From assembly GCF_020037125.1 (NCBI RefSeq), contig NZ_JAIQDG010000011.1, forward strand, positions 124,001-188,000: DNA of 64,000 nt, given 5' to 3'. Below the pieces are notes generated by a model. The model saw only the letters and a list, made by a program, of their open reading frames with translations, ran no database searches and was not told the DNA's origin. This document shows positions 47,439 through 55,908 of this stretch, piece after piece (the first letter of the stretch is position 1; each line of letters begins with the position of its first letter). Source of the DNA: Myxococcus sp. RHSTA-1-4. GTDB lineage: Bacteria > Myxococcota > Myxococcia > Myxococcales > Myxococcaceae. The position numbers were made by a program, and so were the translations under genes.

Positions 47439-49142
47439 GTGGCTTCGCGCGCTCGACTCCGGTGGACGTTCCTCCTGCTGGCCCTGGCGGCCTCGGCCTG
47501 CGGCCCATGTGGCTTCCAGCCGGACCCGGGCGTGAAGGTGGTGGTGCCGACCATGCCCACCACGCTGGACTGGAGCCACTCGGACCCGGAGAGCTGGGCG
47601 AACTACCCGGTGATGCTGGCCACCCAGCGCGGCCTCACGGAGCTGGGCGCGGACTACTCCGTGCGTCCCGGGCTGGCCGAGCGCTGGGAGCGCGCCGTGG
47701 ATGCCCAGGGACGCGAGGTCTACACGTTCCACCTGCGGCGGGATGTGCGCTGGTCGGACGGCTCGCCGCTCACCGCGCGCGACTTCGTCGTGGGCTGGCG
47801 GCGCGCGCTGCGCGGGCGTGAGCGCGGCGAGATGGCGGACCTGGCGGGCGCTGCCGAGGCGCTGGCCGCCCAGGAGCGCGGTGCCCCGGAAGCAGAGATT
47901 CGCGCGGCGCTGGAGCGCGTGGGCGTGGAGGCCGTGGACGCGCACACCCTGCGGGTGACGCTGGCCCGGCCCCGCAGCTACTTCCTGGCCCGCGTGGCCA
48001 ACGTCTACATCTTCTACCCCGCGCCCGCGGCGGACCTGGAGGGGAAGTCCGACGAGGAGGTCCGCGACTACTTCGACCGGCCTCGCGACGGGCGCCCGCT
48101 GGCGCTGGGGCCGTACCGGGTGGAGCGGTGGGACCGCGCCGGAGAGCGCGTGCGGCTGGTCTACAACCCGGCCACGGCCTTCCCGCCGCCGATGGCGCCC
48201 GGCGAGACGCCCGCGCCCGTGCTGACCCTGATGAAGTCGGAGATAGGCCCGGCGCTGTACGAGCGCGGCCGGGTGGACTTCGTCTTCATGGACAGCGCCG
48301 CGGCGCTGCGCGTGAGCCGGCCGGAGGACCTGCAGCGCGAGCCGCTGCTGTCCACGTACTTCCTCGCCTTCAACACGGAGCGGCCCCCGCTGGACCGGCC
48401 CGAGGTGCGGCGCGCGCTGTCGAAGGCGCTGGACCGGGAGGCGCTGGTGGCGGGGCTCCTGCCGGCGGCCCGCCCGTCCAACGTGCTGCTGCCGCCGGAG
48501 CTGCCAGGGGCCGCCACGCCCGAGGAGGCCGCGCGCCTGCCGCGCTTCGCTCCGGAGGCAGCGCGGGCGGAGCTGACCGGCGTGCCGGGGCTGGAACGGC
48601 CGCTGCGGCTCGTCTACCGGCAGGGCGACGGGTTCCTGCCGGAGGTGGCCATCGCCGAGCGCGTGGCCGCGCAGCTCGCGAAGGTGGGCGTGACGGTGGT
48701 GCTGGAGGCGCGCTCGGATTTCTCCGCGGAGATTTCCCGGCGCTCGGAGCAGGGGCCTCGTGTGTATGACCTGTATCTGCGCCGTCTGGGCGGGGACTAC
48801 GCGCACCCCAATACCTTCTTCACGCTCTTCGAGCGCGAGGGCAACCACCAGACGGGCTGGGAGACGCAGGCGGGAGGCGAACCCATGGCCCGCTTCGAGC
48901 GGCTGCTGGAGGCAGGGGACGGAGAGCCAGACGAGGCGAAGGCTCGCGCGCTGTATGCCCAGGCCCAGGAGGTACTGGTGGGCGAGCAGGCCGTGATTGC
49001 GCCCATCTACCATCCGGACCGCTACTTCCGCGCCCGGGCTCGGCTGCGCGGGCTGGACGTGGACCCGTTCAACTTCCTCGCCCTGCGCGCGCTACGGCTG
49101 GCGCCGGACGCGGCGGAAGTCCGGGCCGGGGTGACGCGATGA
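47439..49142 (+). CDS. Peptide/oligopeptide ABC transporter substrate-binding lipoprotein (SBP_bac_5)
   Basis: The 567-residue precursor starts with a GTG and has a signal ending in AASAC. It matches family-5 binding proteins (OppA/DppA): TTLDWSHSDPESWANYPVMLATQRGL, in parts, WSDGSPLTARDFV, LGPYRVERWD and AFNTERPPLDRPEVRRALSKALDRE. Such proteins deliver oligopeptides or related ligands to the permeases encoded next. It is first in the operon after a strong terminator. The stop overlaps the following micro-ORF (ATGA). No ATPase gene is present in the operon. Confidence 0.87.
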   Translation: MASRARLRWTFLLLALAASACGPCGFQPDPGVKVVVPTMPTTLDWSHSDPESWANYPVMLATQRGLTELGADYSVRPGLAERWERAVDAQGREVYTFHLRRDVRWSDGSPLTARDFVVGWRRALRGRERGEMADLAGAAEALAAQERGAPEAEIRAALERVGVEAVDAHTLRVTLARPRSYFLARVANVYIFYPAPAADLEGKSDEEVRDYFDRPRDGRPLALGPYRVERWDRAGERVRLVYNPATAFPPPMAPGETPAPVLTLMKSEIGPALYERGRVDFVFMDSAAALRVSRPEDLQREPLLSTYFLAFNTERPPLDRPEVRRALSKALDREALVAGLLPAARPSNVLLPPELPGAATPEEAARLPRFAPEAARAELTGVPGLERPLRLVYRQGDGFLPEVAIAERVAAQLAKVGVTVVLEARSDFSAEISRRSEQGPRVYDLYLRRLGGDYAHPNTFFTLFEREGNHQTGWETQAGGEPMARFERLLEAGDGEPDEAKARALYAQAQEVLVGEQAVIAPIYHPDRYFRARARLRGLDVDPFNFLALRALRLAPDAAEVRAGVTR

Positions 49143-49237
49143 AGTGGGGACGGTGCGGCCGACGTGCGGTGGCCCCGTGCGTCCTCATCGCCTCGCGCGA
49201 GCCGTGGCGGCATGACTTCCCCGAGGTGACGCCATGA
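49139..49237 (+). CDS. 32-codon micro-ORF bridging the binding-protein and permease genes
   Basis: The ATG overlaps the stop of the binding-protein gene and its own TGA overlaps the start of the first permease, so the gap is exactly filled. Third positions are mainly G or C (about 27 of 32), as in real genes here. The product is basic with two Cys (GRCGRRAVAPC). It could be a leader for translational coupling rather than a working peptide. Confidence 0.4.
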   Translation: MKWGRCGRRAVAPCVLIASREPWRHDFPEVTP

Positions 49238-50118
49238 GCGCGGTGACGCAGCGGCTGGCGCGGCAGTTGGTGCTGGTGCCCGTGGTGGCGGTGGCCTCGT
49301 ACTTCCTCATGGCCGCGCTGCCGCTCACCACGGAAACGGATGCGAAGCGCCAGGTGTCGAAGGAGCTGGCCGCGTCGTACCAGCGGGACCTGGGCATTGG
49401 CGAGCCGCTGGGCTTCCTGCGCCCCTGGGAGAAGCTCTTCCGTGGCGAGCGGCTGGGCACGAGCGCCCAGGGCATCACCGGCGACGAGCTGCTCTTGAAG
49501 CTCTCCGGCAGCGTGGGCGTGGGGCTGATGGCGCTGCCGCTCGCGCTGGCGTGGGCGCTGGGCTTCGCGCTGCTGCGCACGCGGTGGCGCAAGGGGCGCT
49601 GGGCGGCGCTGGGCGACGCGGTACCGGCGGTGGCGTTCGGCACGCCCGTCTTCATCCCCGCGCTGCTGCTGGCACCCGCGGTGGTGGAGCGCGGCAACAT
49701 GCTGCCGGAGCTGTGCGCGGCGCTCGTCACGTCGGTGTGGCCCGGCATCTTCCTGGGCACGCTGGTGGGGGACTCGCTGGAGACGGAGCTGTCCCGCGAC
49801 TACGTGCGCACCGCGCTGGGCAAGGGCCTGGCGCAGGGCACGGTGCTCCGCCGCCACGTGCTGCCCAACGTGTGGCCCGCGCTGCTGGACGCCGTGGGGC
49901 CGGTGGCCACCTCGCTGCTGGCCGGCTCGTTCGCCGCGGAGCGCGTCTTCGGCCTGCCTTACTTCGGTCAGCTCTACGTGCTGGCGGTGCTCAACAAGCA
50001 GGTGGCCGTCGTCGTGGTGGCCACCACCACCTTCGCCTCGCTGCTCGTCATCGTGAGCCTCGCGGTGGAGGTGCTGCGCTACGTGGTGGACCCGCGCTCC
50101 CGGGAGGCCACAGCATGA
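49234..50118 (+). CDS. ABC transporter permease (OppB/DppB-like)
   Basis: The 294-residue inner-membrane protein has about six transmembrane segments (LVLVPVVAVASYFLMAALPL at the start, then VGLMALPLALAWALGFALL and LLPAVAFGTP-like helices). The cytoplasmic EAA-like coupling loop is DYVRTALGKGLAQGTVLRRHVLPN. It should pair with the second permease to form the pore. A start at 49234 lies on an ATGA overlap with the micro-ORF. Confidence 0.87.
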   Translation: MSAVTQRLARQLVLVPVVAVASYFLMAALPLTTETDAKRQVSKELAASYQRDLGIGEPLGFLRPWEKLFRGERLGTSAQGITGDELLLKLSGSVGVGLMALPLALAWALGFALLRTRWRKGRWAALGDAVPAVAFGTPVFIPALLLAPAVVERGNMLPELCAALVTSVWPGIFLGTLVGDSLETELSRDYVRTALGKGLAQGTVLRRHVLPNVWPALLDAVGPVATSLLAGSFAAERVFGLPYFGQLYVLAVLNKQVAVVVVATTTFASLLVIVSLAVEVLRYVVDPRSREATA

Positions 50119-50216
50119 GCCGCCCCTCCGTTTGCGCCGACGTGTCGCTATGTGAGGCCGCGGGCGTGGGTTGCCGCTGTTCGTCGCACCGGCGCTCCGA
50201 GGAGGCCGCGCCATGA
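50115..50216 (+). CDS. 33-codon micro-ORF bridging the two permease genes
   Basis: The ATG overlaps the stop of the first permease and the TGA overlaps the start of the second. The product is Cys-rich for its size (four Cys, including CRC) and ends in EEAAP, similar in position to the PEVTP end of the first micro-ORF. About 28 of 33 third positions are G or C. A peptide role is unproven. Confidence 0.4.
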   Translation: MSRPSVCADVSLCEAAGVGCRCSSHRRSEEAAP

Positions 50217-51025
50217 GCCGCATTCCTCCGCGCGCCCGCTTCGGTCTGGTGCTCCTCGTGGGCCTGGGCCTGCTCAGCCTCGTGGCGGGGCGCCTCTTCC
50301 CGGAGGTGCTCTCCAGCACCTGCCCGCTGGGCATGGACCCCACACGTCCCGACCGCACCGTGTGCGAGCTGGCCTTCGGCGGGCTATGGGTCTCCCTCGC
50401 CGTGGGGCTGGCCGCGGGCGCGCTGTCCACGCTCATCGGCCTCACCGTGGCCGCCGTGGCGCGCCTGTCCGGTGGCACCGTGGAGCAGCTCCTTCTGCGC
50501 GCGGTGGACGCCGTCTTCGCGCTGCCGGACGTGCTCGTGGTGATGGTGCTCCAGCTCGCGGGCCAGTCCCTGTCGGACGCGGGGCAGGTGGGCGGGCTGG
50601 GCCCCTTCGGCCTCATGGTGGCCTCGCTGGCGCTGGTGGGCTGGGCCGGCCCCGCGCGCATGTTCCGCAACCGGCTGGCCACCCTCGAAGCGCAGGAGTA
50701 CGTGGCGGCCGCCCGGGCGCTCGGCGGGAGCGGTGCACACCTCCTGCGTGTCCACCTGTGGCCCGCCCTGCGCCCCTTCGCGCTGGCGGTGTTCCTCAGC
50801 CGCCTGCCGGCCGCCATCCTCACCGAGTCCACCGTGAGCTTCTTCGGCATCGCCCGCATGGAGCCCATGTCCCTGGGCCGCTACCTGGGCACCAGCTACG
50901 CCGCCCTCATCTACGAGGGCGGCGGCCGCGTGGTGCTGCCCGCGTGGGCGCTGCTGGTGCTGCTGGTGCTCGGTGCCTCGCTCGCCTCCCAGGCGCTCTC
51001 GGCGGCGCCGCGCCGGCCCGCCTGA
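50213..51025 (+). CDS. ABC transporter permease (OppC/DppC-like)
   Basis: The 270-residue membrane protein has an N-terminal segment RFGLVLLVGLGLLSLVAGRLF and about five further helices. The EAA loop is EYVAAARALGGSGAHLLRVHLWPALRP. A periplasmic insert with a Cys (SSTCPLGMDP, then TVCELAF) is typical of DppC. It is the last gene of the operon. The ATPase subunits are not encoded here and must come from elsewhere. Confidence 0.87.
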   Translation: MSRIPPRARFGLVLLVGLGLLSLVAGRLFPEVLSSTCPLGMDPTRPDRTVCELAFGGLWVSLAVGLAAGALSTLIGLTVAAVARLSGGTVEQLLLRAVDAVFALPDVLVVMVLQLAGQSLSDAGQVGGLGPFGLMVASLALVGWAGPARMFRNRLATLEAQEYVAAARALGGSGAHLLRVHLWPALRPFALAVFLSRLPAAILTESTVSFFGIARMEPMSLGRYLGTSYAALIYEGGGRVVLPAWALLVLLVLGASLASQALSAAPRRPA

Positions 51026-51068
51026 GAGGCACCGCGAGGGTGGGAGAAGCACCGCCCTTCCGTGGAAT

Positions 51069-51082
51069 TCCCAACGTTGGGA
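51069..51082. promoter_or_regulatory. 14-bp perfect palindrome upstream of the response regulator
   Basis: TCCCAAC/GTTGGGA is perfectly symmetric. It is 44 bases after the permease stop and 45 before the response-regulator ATG, next to a terminator hairpin. Likely an operator. Confidence 0.45.
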
Positions 51083-51086
51083 GGTG

Positions 51087-51111
51087 GGTTTCCATCACAC
51101 GGAAACCTTTT
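51087..51111 (+). terminator. Intrinsic terminator or attenuator immediately before the response regulator
   Basis: A 7-bp stem GGTTTCC/GGAAACC with loop ATCACAC is followed directly by TTTT, and ends 16 bases before the ATG. It can end the transporter operon, but any promoter for the next gene must lie downstream or be read through this hairpin. Confidence 0.7.
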
Positions 51112-51127
51112 GCCCACCGGTGCCTTC

Positions 51128-51589
51128 ATGTCCCTGCCCACCACCGAAGAGCTTCCCATCGCCACCGGACACGACCGCGAGGAGCGCACCGAGCGCGCCG
51201 ACGAGCTGAAGCTCGAGCCCGTGCGAGGCGCCGTGCTGGTGGTGGAGGATGACCCGGCGCACCGGGAAATCCTGGTGGAGCTGCTGGCGGGCTGGGGCTA
51301 CGAGCCGCTGCCGGTGGGCAGCGCCGAGGAGGCCGAGTTCGCCGTACGCAACAAGCGCATGGACGCCGCCATCGTCGACGTCTTCCTGCCCGGCCGCAGC
51401 GGCACCACGCTGATGTCACGGCTGCGCGAGCGCTTCCCGCAGGCGGTGCTCATCGGCGTGAGCGCGATGAGCGACGCGGCCATGGCTCGCAAGTGCAAGG
51501 GCCTGGGCGCGGACCTCTTCATCGGCAAGCCGCTCAACCCCGAGAAGCTCGCCGAGGCGCTCCAGTCCAAGCACACGAGCTGGCACTGA
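51128..51589 (+). CDS. Single-domain response regulator
   Basis: The 153-residue protein has a 35-residue charged lead and one receiver domain: acidic pair VEDDP, phospho-acceptor Asp in AAIVDVFLPG, and Lys in IGKPLNP. There is no output domain, so it must act by protein contact, as with CheY or FrzZ-type proteins. The switch Thr position is Ser (GVSAMSD). A kinase is not encoded nearby. The ATG at 51128 follows the terminator hairpin. Confidence 0.87.
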   Translation: MSLPTTEELPIATGHDREERTERADELKLEPVRGAVLVVEDDPAHREILVELLAGWGYEPLPVGSAEEAEFAVRNKRMDAAIVDVFLPGRSGTTLMSRLRERFPQAVLIGVSAMSDAAMARKCKGLGADLFIGKPLNPEKLAEALQSKHTSWH

Positions 51590-51654
51590 GCGTACCGGCG
51601 TACCGGGGGCGGGTTCCGGTTGCGCCGTCACCTCGAACGGTTGATGCTGTTCTC

Positions 51655-52200
51655 GTGAAGACCCTCGCTCCCGGATTCCTGCTGGCCATGCCCCGGCTCG
51701 GGGACCCGAACTTCTACCGCTCGGTCATCCTGATGATTGAGCACGGTGAGACGGGCTCCATGGGGCTCGTCATCAACCGGGGGGCGCCCCTGACGCTCGG
51801 TGAGCTGGCGCGCGGCCAGGACATGGGCATCGCCAAGGAGCGCGAGGGGCAGCCCGTCTTCGTGGGAGGCCCGGTGGAGCCCCAGCGGGGCTTCGTCCTC
51901 CATGACGACGCGGAGCTGCTGGAGAAGCACCCGGTGGTACCCGGCCTGTTCCTCAGCGTGACGCTGGACGCGCTGGGGCCGCTCCTGGAGAACCCCACGC
52001 CGCGCCTGCGCTTCTGCCTGGGCTACGCGGGCTGGGGCCCCAAGCAGCTCGAGAACGAGATTGCAGAAGGTTCCTGGCTGTTCGCGGACGCCACCGCCGA
52101 GGCGGTGCTGGGCCAGGAGCCCGCGAAGTTGTGGGAGACCACGTTGCGTGGCATGGGCGTGGACCCGGCCATGCTGGTGACGGGAAGGGGAATGAACTGA
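51655..52200 (+). CDS. algH: YqgE/AlgH family protein
   Basis: The 181-residue protein matches the AlgH/YqgE (DUF179) family: GFLLAMPRLGDPNFYRSV, IEHGETGSMGLVIN, VFVGGPVEPQRGFVLH and FCLGYAGWGPKQLENEI. The function is not settled (linked to alginate control in Pseudomonas). The GTG at 51655 gives the family start. Its stop overlaps the bolA start by one base (TGATG), so the genes are coupled. Confidence 0.9.
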   Translation: MKTLAPGFLLAMPRLGDPNFYRSVILMIEHGETGSMGLVINRGAPLTLGELARGQDMGIAKEREGQPVFVGGPVEPQRGFVLHDDAELLEKHPVVPGLFLSVTLDALGPLLENPTPRLRFCLGYAGWGPKQLENEIAEGSWLFADATAEAVLGQEPAKLWETTLRGMGVDPAMLVTGRGMN

Positions 52201-52457
52201 TGCTCGACGCCGACTTCGTCCGGGCCCGCATCCTGGAGGCCCTGCCGGGCTCCGAGGTGGAGGTGAGAGACACCACCGGGACGGGAGACCATTTCGAGGC
52301 CCGCGTGGTGAGTCCCGCCTTCGCGGGCAAGCCCATGGTGCAGCAGCACCAGCTCGTCTACGCGCCACTGCAGCAGTGGCTGAAGACGGGCGAGCTGCAC
52401 GCCCTGGCACTCAAGACCTATTCGCCCGAGCAGTGGCAGAAGCTCGGGCCGCGCTAG
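52200..52457 (+). CDS. bolA: BolA-family protein
   Basis: The 85-residue protein has the BolA class II KH-like fold: ILEALPGSEVEVRD, DHFEARVVSPAF and QQHQLVYAPLQQWL. The His in QQHQLVY is the expected ligand for a [2Fe-2S] cluster shared with a monothiol glutaredoxin. It is coupled to algH and sits 14 bases before grxD, matching the known BolA-Grx4 partnership in iron sensing and cluster transfer. Confidence 0.9.
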   Translation: MLDADFVRARILEALPGSEVEVRDTTGTGDHFEARVVSPAFAGKPMVQQHQLVYAPLQQWLKTGELHALALKTYSPEQWQKLGPR

Positions 52458-52471
52458 AAGGAGACGCCGTC

Positions 52472-52792
52472 ATGACCCCTGAGCTCAAGGCCCGGCTGGA
52501 GAAGGAGACCCAGTCGCACAAGATTGTCCTCTTCATGAAGGGCAATGCCCTCTTCCCACAGTGCGGCTTCTCCGCGCGGGCGCTGCAGCTCCTGCAGCCC
52601 TACGGCGAGGTCCACACGGTGGACGTGCTGGCGGACCCCGAGGTGCGCCAGGGAATCAAGGACTTCACGAACTGGCCCACCATTCCGCAGGTCTTCATCA
52701 ACGGGCAGTTCATCGGCGGCTCCGACATCCTGATGGAGCTGGCCGAGCGCGGTGAGCTGGCGGACCTGGTCGCCGGCAAGTCCCCGGCCTGA
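52472..52792 (+). CDS. grxD: Monothiol glutaredoxin (CGFS type)
   Basis: The 106-residue Grx4 has the CGFS active site in FPQCGFSARA, IVLFMKGN, WPTIPQVFINGQFIGG and the GG glutathione site near SDILMEL. It carries a [2Fe-2S] cluster with BolA or as a dimer. A GAAGGAGAC ribosome site precedes the ATG. Product of the algH-bolA-grxD run. Confidence 0.95.
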   Translation: MTPELKARLEKETQSHKIVLFMKGNALFPQCGFSARALQLLQPYGEVHTVDVLADPEVRQGIKDFTNWPTIPQVFINGQFIGGSDILMELAERGELADLVAGKSPA

Positions 52793-52877
52793 GGCGGTCT
52801 CCGGGCGGTGGGGGAGGGGGAGACCGCCTCCCCCCGCAGCGGCTAGAATGGGCCGCCGCTGCCCGGAAGGAACCGCC

Positions 52878-54326
52878 GTGGTCACCGCTACACAGCCCAA
52901 CACCCCCGAGAAGAAGGACGAGTCCGTCGAAGCGCCGGGAGCCCCGGCCGCCTCCGGCCATGTCCCCGTCGCCACGAACGCCGCCGTCGCGCTGAACGAC
53001 ACCGCGCTCCCGGCCACCGCGCCCCCGGTGGACCCGGATGACCTGGTGGCCACGGCGAAGACGCCCACCCTCATGGAGAAGGTGCAGGAGTTCCGCACCC
53101 GCCACGAGAAGTGGGAGATGGCGCTCTTCTTCTTCGGCGGCTTCATCTACGACATCGTCTCGCTCAGCCGCATCGACGACACGCTGACGCTGGTGCAGAG
53201 CTTCGCGTACCTCGTCATCCTGACGTCGCTGCTGCTGCTGGAGCAGCGCTTCCCGGACGGCGCCGAGCCGCCGAGGTTCCTGGCGAAGGTGTGGCGCTGG
53301 CGCGAGGACGCCGTCCACTTCTTCTTCGGCAGCCTGCTCAGCGTCTTCATGCTGCTGCTGTTCAAGGCCACGTCGGGCTTCATGCCCTACCTGTTCGTGG
53401 TGGGCCTCTTCGCCCTGCTGGTGGCCAACGAGCTGCCGCGCTTCCGCCAGGTGGGGCCCGTCATCCGCGTGGTGCTGCTCAGCCTGTGTGTGACGCTGTA
53501 CTTCGCCTGCCTGCTGCCGGTGGTGATTGGCCGCATGGGCTTCTGGGTGTTCCTGCTCGCGGTGGCCCTGGGCAGCGCCAGCGTCTTCGGGCTGATGCGC
53601 CTCATCGAGCGCTGGCGCCCGGACGTGGAGTTCCTCGTCCGCAACGTGGCCATTCCCGGCTTCGGCGTGCAGGCCGCGCTGCTGGTGCTGTACCTGGTGG
53701 GCGTGATTCCGCCGCTGCCGGTGGCCGTGCAGTTCGCGGGCATCTACCACAAGGTGGAGCGGGTGAGCCCCGGCGTGTACCACCTGTCCACGGTGGACGA
53801 GAGCGTCTGGTACAAGCCGTGGACGTGGTTCGGCCCGGACTTCGTGATGCAGCCGGGCGACAAGCCCTACTACTTCTTCCGCATCTTCGCGCCCAAGGGC
53901 TTCGCGCCGTACAAGGTGCGCGTGCGCTGGTACTACGACCACCCGGAGAAGGGCTGGACGACGTATGGCAACGGCTTCATGGCCAACGTGAGCAGCAACG
54001 GCACGGACGGCGGCTACCGCTACTACGCCACCACGTCCAACCTGAAGCCCGGTGACTGGCGCGTGGTGCTGGAGACGGAGGACGGGCACGAAATCCACCG
54101 CCTCAACTTCTCCGCCGGGCCGAGCGAGCGCACCGAGCCCCGCGAGTACACGGTGGAGGTCTCCACGCTGAAGGAGGTCAACCCTCTGGCGCTGGAGGAG
54201 TGGGAGAAGACTCGCAAGACGACAGCGAAGCCGGGCGAGGCCGCGCCGAAGGCCGGCGCCCCCGCGCCCGGCGCGACGGGCACGGAGCCCGCCCCGCCGG
54301 AGGCCGCGTCCGGTACGGCGCCGTAG
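52878..54326 (+). CDS. Membrane protein with C-terminal DUF2914 domain
   Basis: The 482-residue protein starts with a GTG preceded by GGAAGGA. Residues 1-70 are Ala/Pro/Thr-rich and cytosolic. About six transmembrane segments follow (ALFFFGGFIYDIVSL, YLVILTSLLLLEQ, LFVVGLFALLVANEL, and others). The periplasmic-type C-terminus holds DUF2914 (YYFFRIFAPKGF, VRVRWYYDHPEKGW, GDWRVVLETEDGHEIHRL). DUF2914 is a small beta domain of unknown function. A tail of Ala/Pro ends the protein. It converges with pepP, with 3 bases between stops. Confidence 0.82.
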   Translation: MVTATQPNTPEKKDESVEAPGAPAASGHVPVATNAAVALNDTALPATAPPVDPDDLVATAKTPTLMEKVQEFRTRHEKWEMALFFFGGFIYDIVSLSRIDDTLTLVQSFAYLVILTSLLLLEQRFPDGAEPPRFLAKVWRWREDAVHFFFGSLLSVFMLLLFKATSGFMPYLFVVGLFALLVANELPRFRQVGPVIRVVLLSLCVTLYFACLLPVVIGRMGFWVFLLAVALGSASVFGLMRLIERWRPDVEFLVRNVAIPGFGVQAALLVLYLVGVIPPLPVAVQFAGIYHKVERVSPGVYHLSTVDESVWYKPWTWFGPDFVMQPGDKPYYFFRIFAPKGFAPYKVRVRWYYDHPEKGWTTYGNGFMANVSSNGTDGGYRYYATTSNLKPGDWRVVLETEDGHEIHRLNFSAGPSERTEPREYTVEVSTLKEVNPLALEEWEKTRKTTAKPGEAAPKAGAPAPGATGTEPAPPEAASGTAP

Positions 54327-54329
54327 CGG

Positions 54330-55874
54330 CTACTTCTTCTTGGAGGCCTTCCACACGGACTTCATCCAGGCCTCCACGTCCTTGACGGTGCGCGGAATCT
54401 TCCCGGAGAGGACCTTGCAGCCGCGCGCGGTGACGACGACGTCGTCCTCGATGCGCACGCCGATGCCGCGGTAGCGCCGCGGCACGGAGAGGTCGTCCGT
54501 CTGGAAGTACAGGCCGGGCTCCACCGTCAGCACCATGCCCGGCTGGAGCTTGCCGTACTTGTACGCCTCCTGCCGCGCCTGGGCGCAGTCATGCACGTCC
54601 AGGCCCAGCATGTGGCTGACGTTGTGGAGCGAGTAGCGCTTGTAGAACTGGTGCTCGTCCTTGAGCGCTTCCTTCGCGTCCTCGAGGATGCCCAGGGCCT
54701 CCAGCCCTTGCGCCAGCACGCGCATGGCCACGCGGTTGGGCTCCATGAAGTCGTTGCCCGGCTTCACGGCCTTGATGGCCTGCTCCTGCGCCTCCAGGAC
54801 CAGCTCGTAGATTTCGCGCTGCTCCTTGGAGAACTTCCCGGAGATGGGCAGCGTGCGGGTGACGTCGGCGGTGTAGAGGGTGTGGCCCTCCACGCCCGCG
54901 TCGAGGAGCAGCAGCTCGCCGGGCACCAGCGGGCCGTCGTTGCGCGTCCAGTGCAGCACGCAGGCGTGCGAGCCGCTGGCGGCGATGGTGCCGTAGCCCA
55001 CGTCGTTTCCTTCCACGCGGGCGCGGAGGTTGAAGATGCCCTCCACGTAGCGCTCCGTCTTCGCCGTCTTGAGGCCGCGGATGACGTCCTCGAAGCCGCG
55101 CTGGGTGGCGTCGATGGAGGCCTGCAGCTCGCGCAGCTCCTGCTCGTCCTTGAGCAGCCGCATCTCCGACAGCGCCTGGGCCAGGGCCTTGTCGCGCTCT
55201 CCACCCTCGGGCACCGCGGTGTCCACCCTGGGCGAGTAGCCGCGCAGCACGCGCGTGGGGCGGCTCACCTCGCCGCTGAGGCCGGAGAGGTAGTCCTTCA
55301 GCGTGTCGAGGCCGCGCGCCTCGTCCACGCCGTAGCGGGCCTTGCTCTCCGGCACACCCAGGCGCGGGCCCACCCACAGCTCGCCCTTCACGCGGTCCGT
55401 GAAGAAGGTGGCGTCACTGCGGCCCGGGTTGGGCTCCACGAAGAGGAGGTCCGTGTGGCCGCCGCCCTCCTTGGGCTGGAGGACGAGGACGCAGTCCGGC
55501 TCGGTGTTGCCGGTGAGGTAGTAGAAGTCGCTGCCCGGCCGGAAGCGGTAGTAGGTGTCGTTGGCGCGCACCTTCTCGTGGCCGGTGGCGATGATGAGCG
55601 TCTCGCCGGGGAACAGCTTGGAGAGCGCCTTGCGGCGGGCACGGAAGGTGGCGGCGTGCTTGAGCTTCGGCGGCAGCTTCCGCGCGCCGGGCTTCCAGCG
55701 CTTCATCATGAAGTCGAGCAGCGCCGGCGGCGGCACCGTGTCGTGGCTCGCGGGCTTCGCGGGCGCGGCCTGGGGAGCCTGCGGCTCCGAGGTGACGAGG
55801 GGCTGCTGCTCACCCACGGCGGGCTGCGCGGTGCCGTCGGCGGGGGCGGGGGCGGAAGGGGTGGTGGTGGCCAT
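54330..55874 (-). CDS. pepP: Xaa-Pro aminopeptidase (M24B)
   Basis: The 514-residue enzyme removes N-terminal residues before proline. The pita-bread domain (residues 230-490) has all five metal ligands: Asp in LLLDAGVEG and ADVTRTLP, His in HNVSHMLGLDVHD, Glu in VLTVEPGLYF and RIEDDVVVT. The N-terminal domain is the usual creatinase-like one. About 55 residues at the start are Ala/Pro-rich and not needed for the fold. It lies downstream of rsmE with a gap of 34 bases. Confidence 0.92.
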   Translation of the reverse strand: MATTTPSAPAPADGTAQPAVGEQQPLVTSEPQAPQAAPAKPASHDTVPPPALLDFMMKRWKPGARKLPPKLKHAATFRARRKALSKLFPGETLIIATGHEKVRANDTYYRFRPGSDFYYLTGNTEPDCVLVLQPKEGGGHTDLLFVEPNPGRSDATFFTDRVKGELWVGPRLGVPESKARYGVDEARGLDTLKDYLSGLSGEVSRPTRVLRGYSPRVDTAVPEGGERDKALAQALSEMRLLKDEQELRELQASIDATQRGFEDVIRGLKTAKTERYVEGIFNLRARVEGNDVGYGTIAASGSHACVLHWTRNDGPLVPGELLLLDAGVEGHTLYTADVTRTLPISGKFSKEQREIYELVLEAQEQAIKAVKPGNDFMEPNRVAMRVLAQGLEALGILEDAKEALKDEHQFYKRYSLHNVSHMLGLDVHDCAQARQEAYKYGKLQPGMVLTVEPGLYFQTDDLSVPRRYRGIGVRIEDDVVVTARGCKVLSGKIPRTVKDVEAWMKSVWKASKKK

Positions 55875-55908
55875 GGCGTGTGACTCTTGAACAGCGCCCG
55901 GCGGCCCT

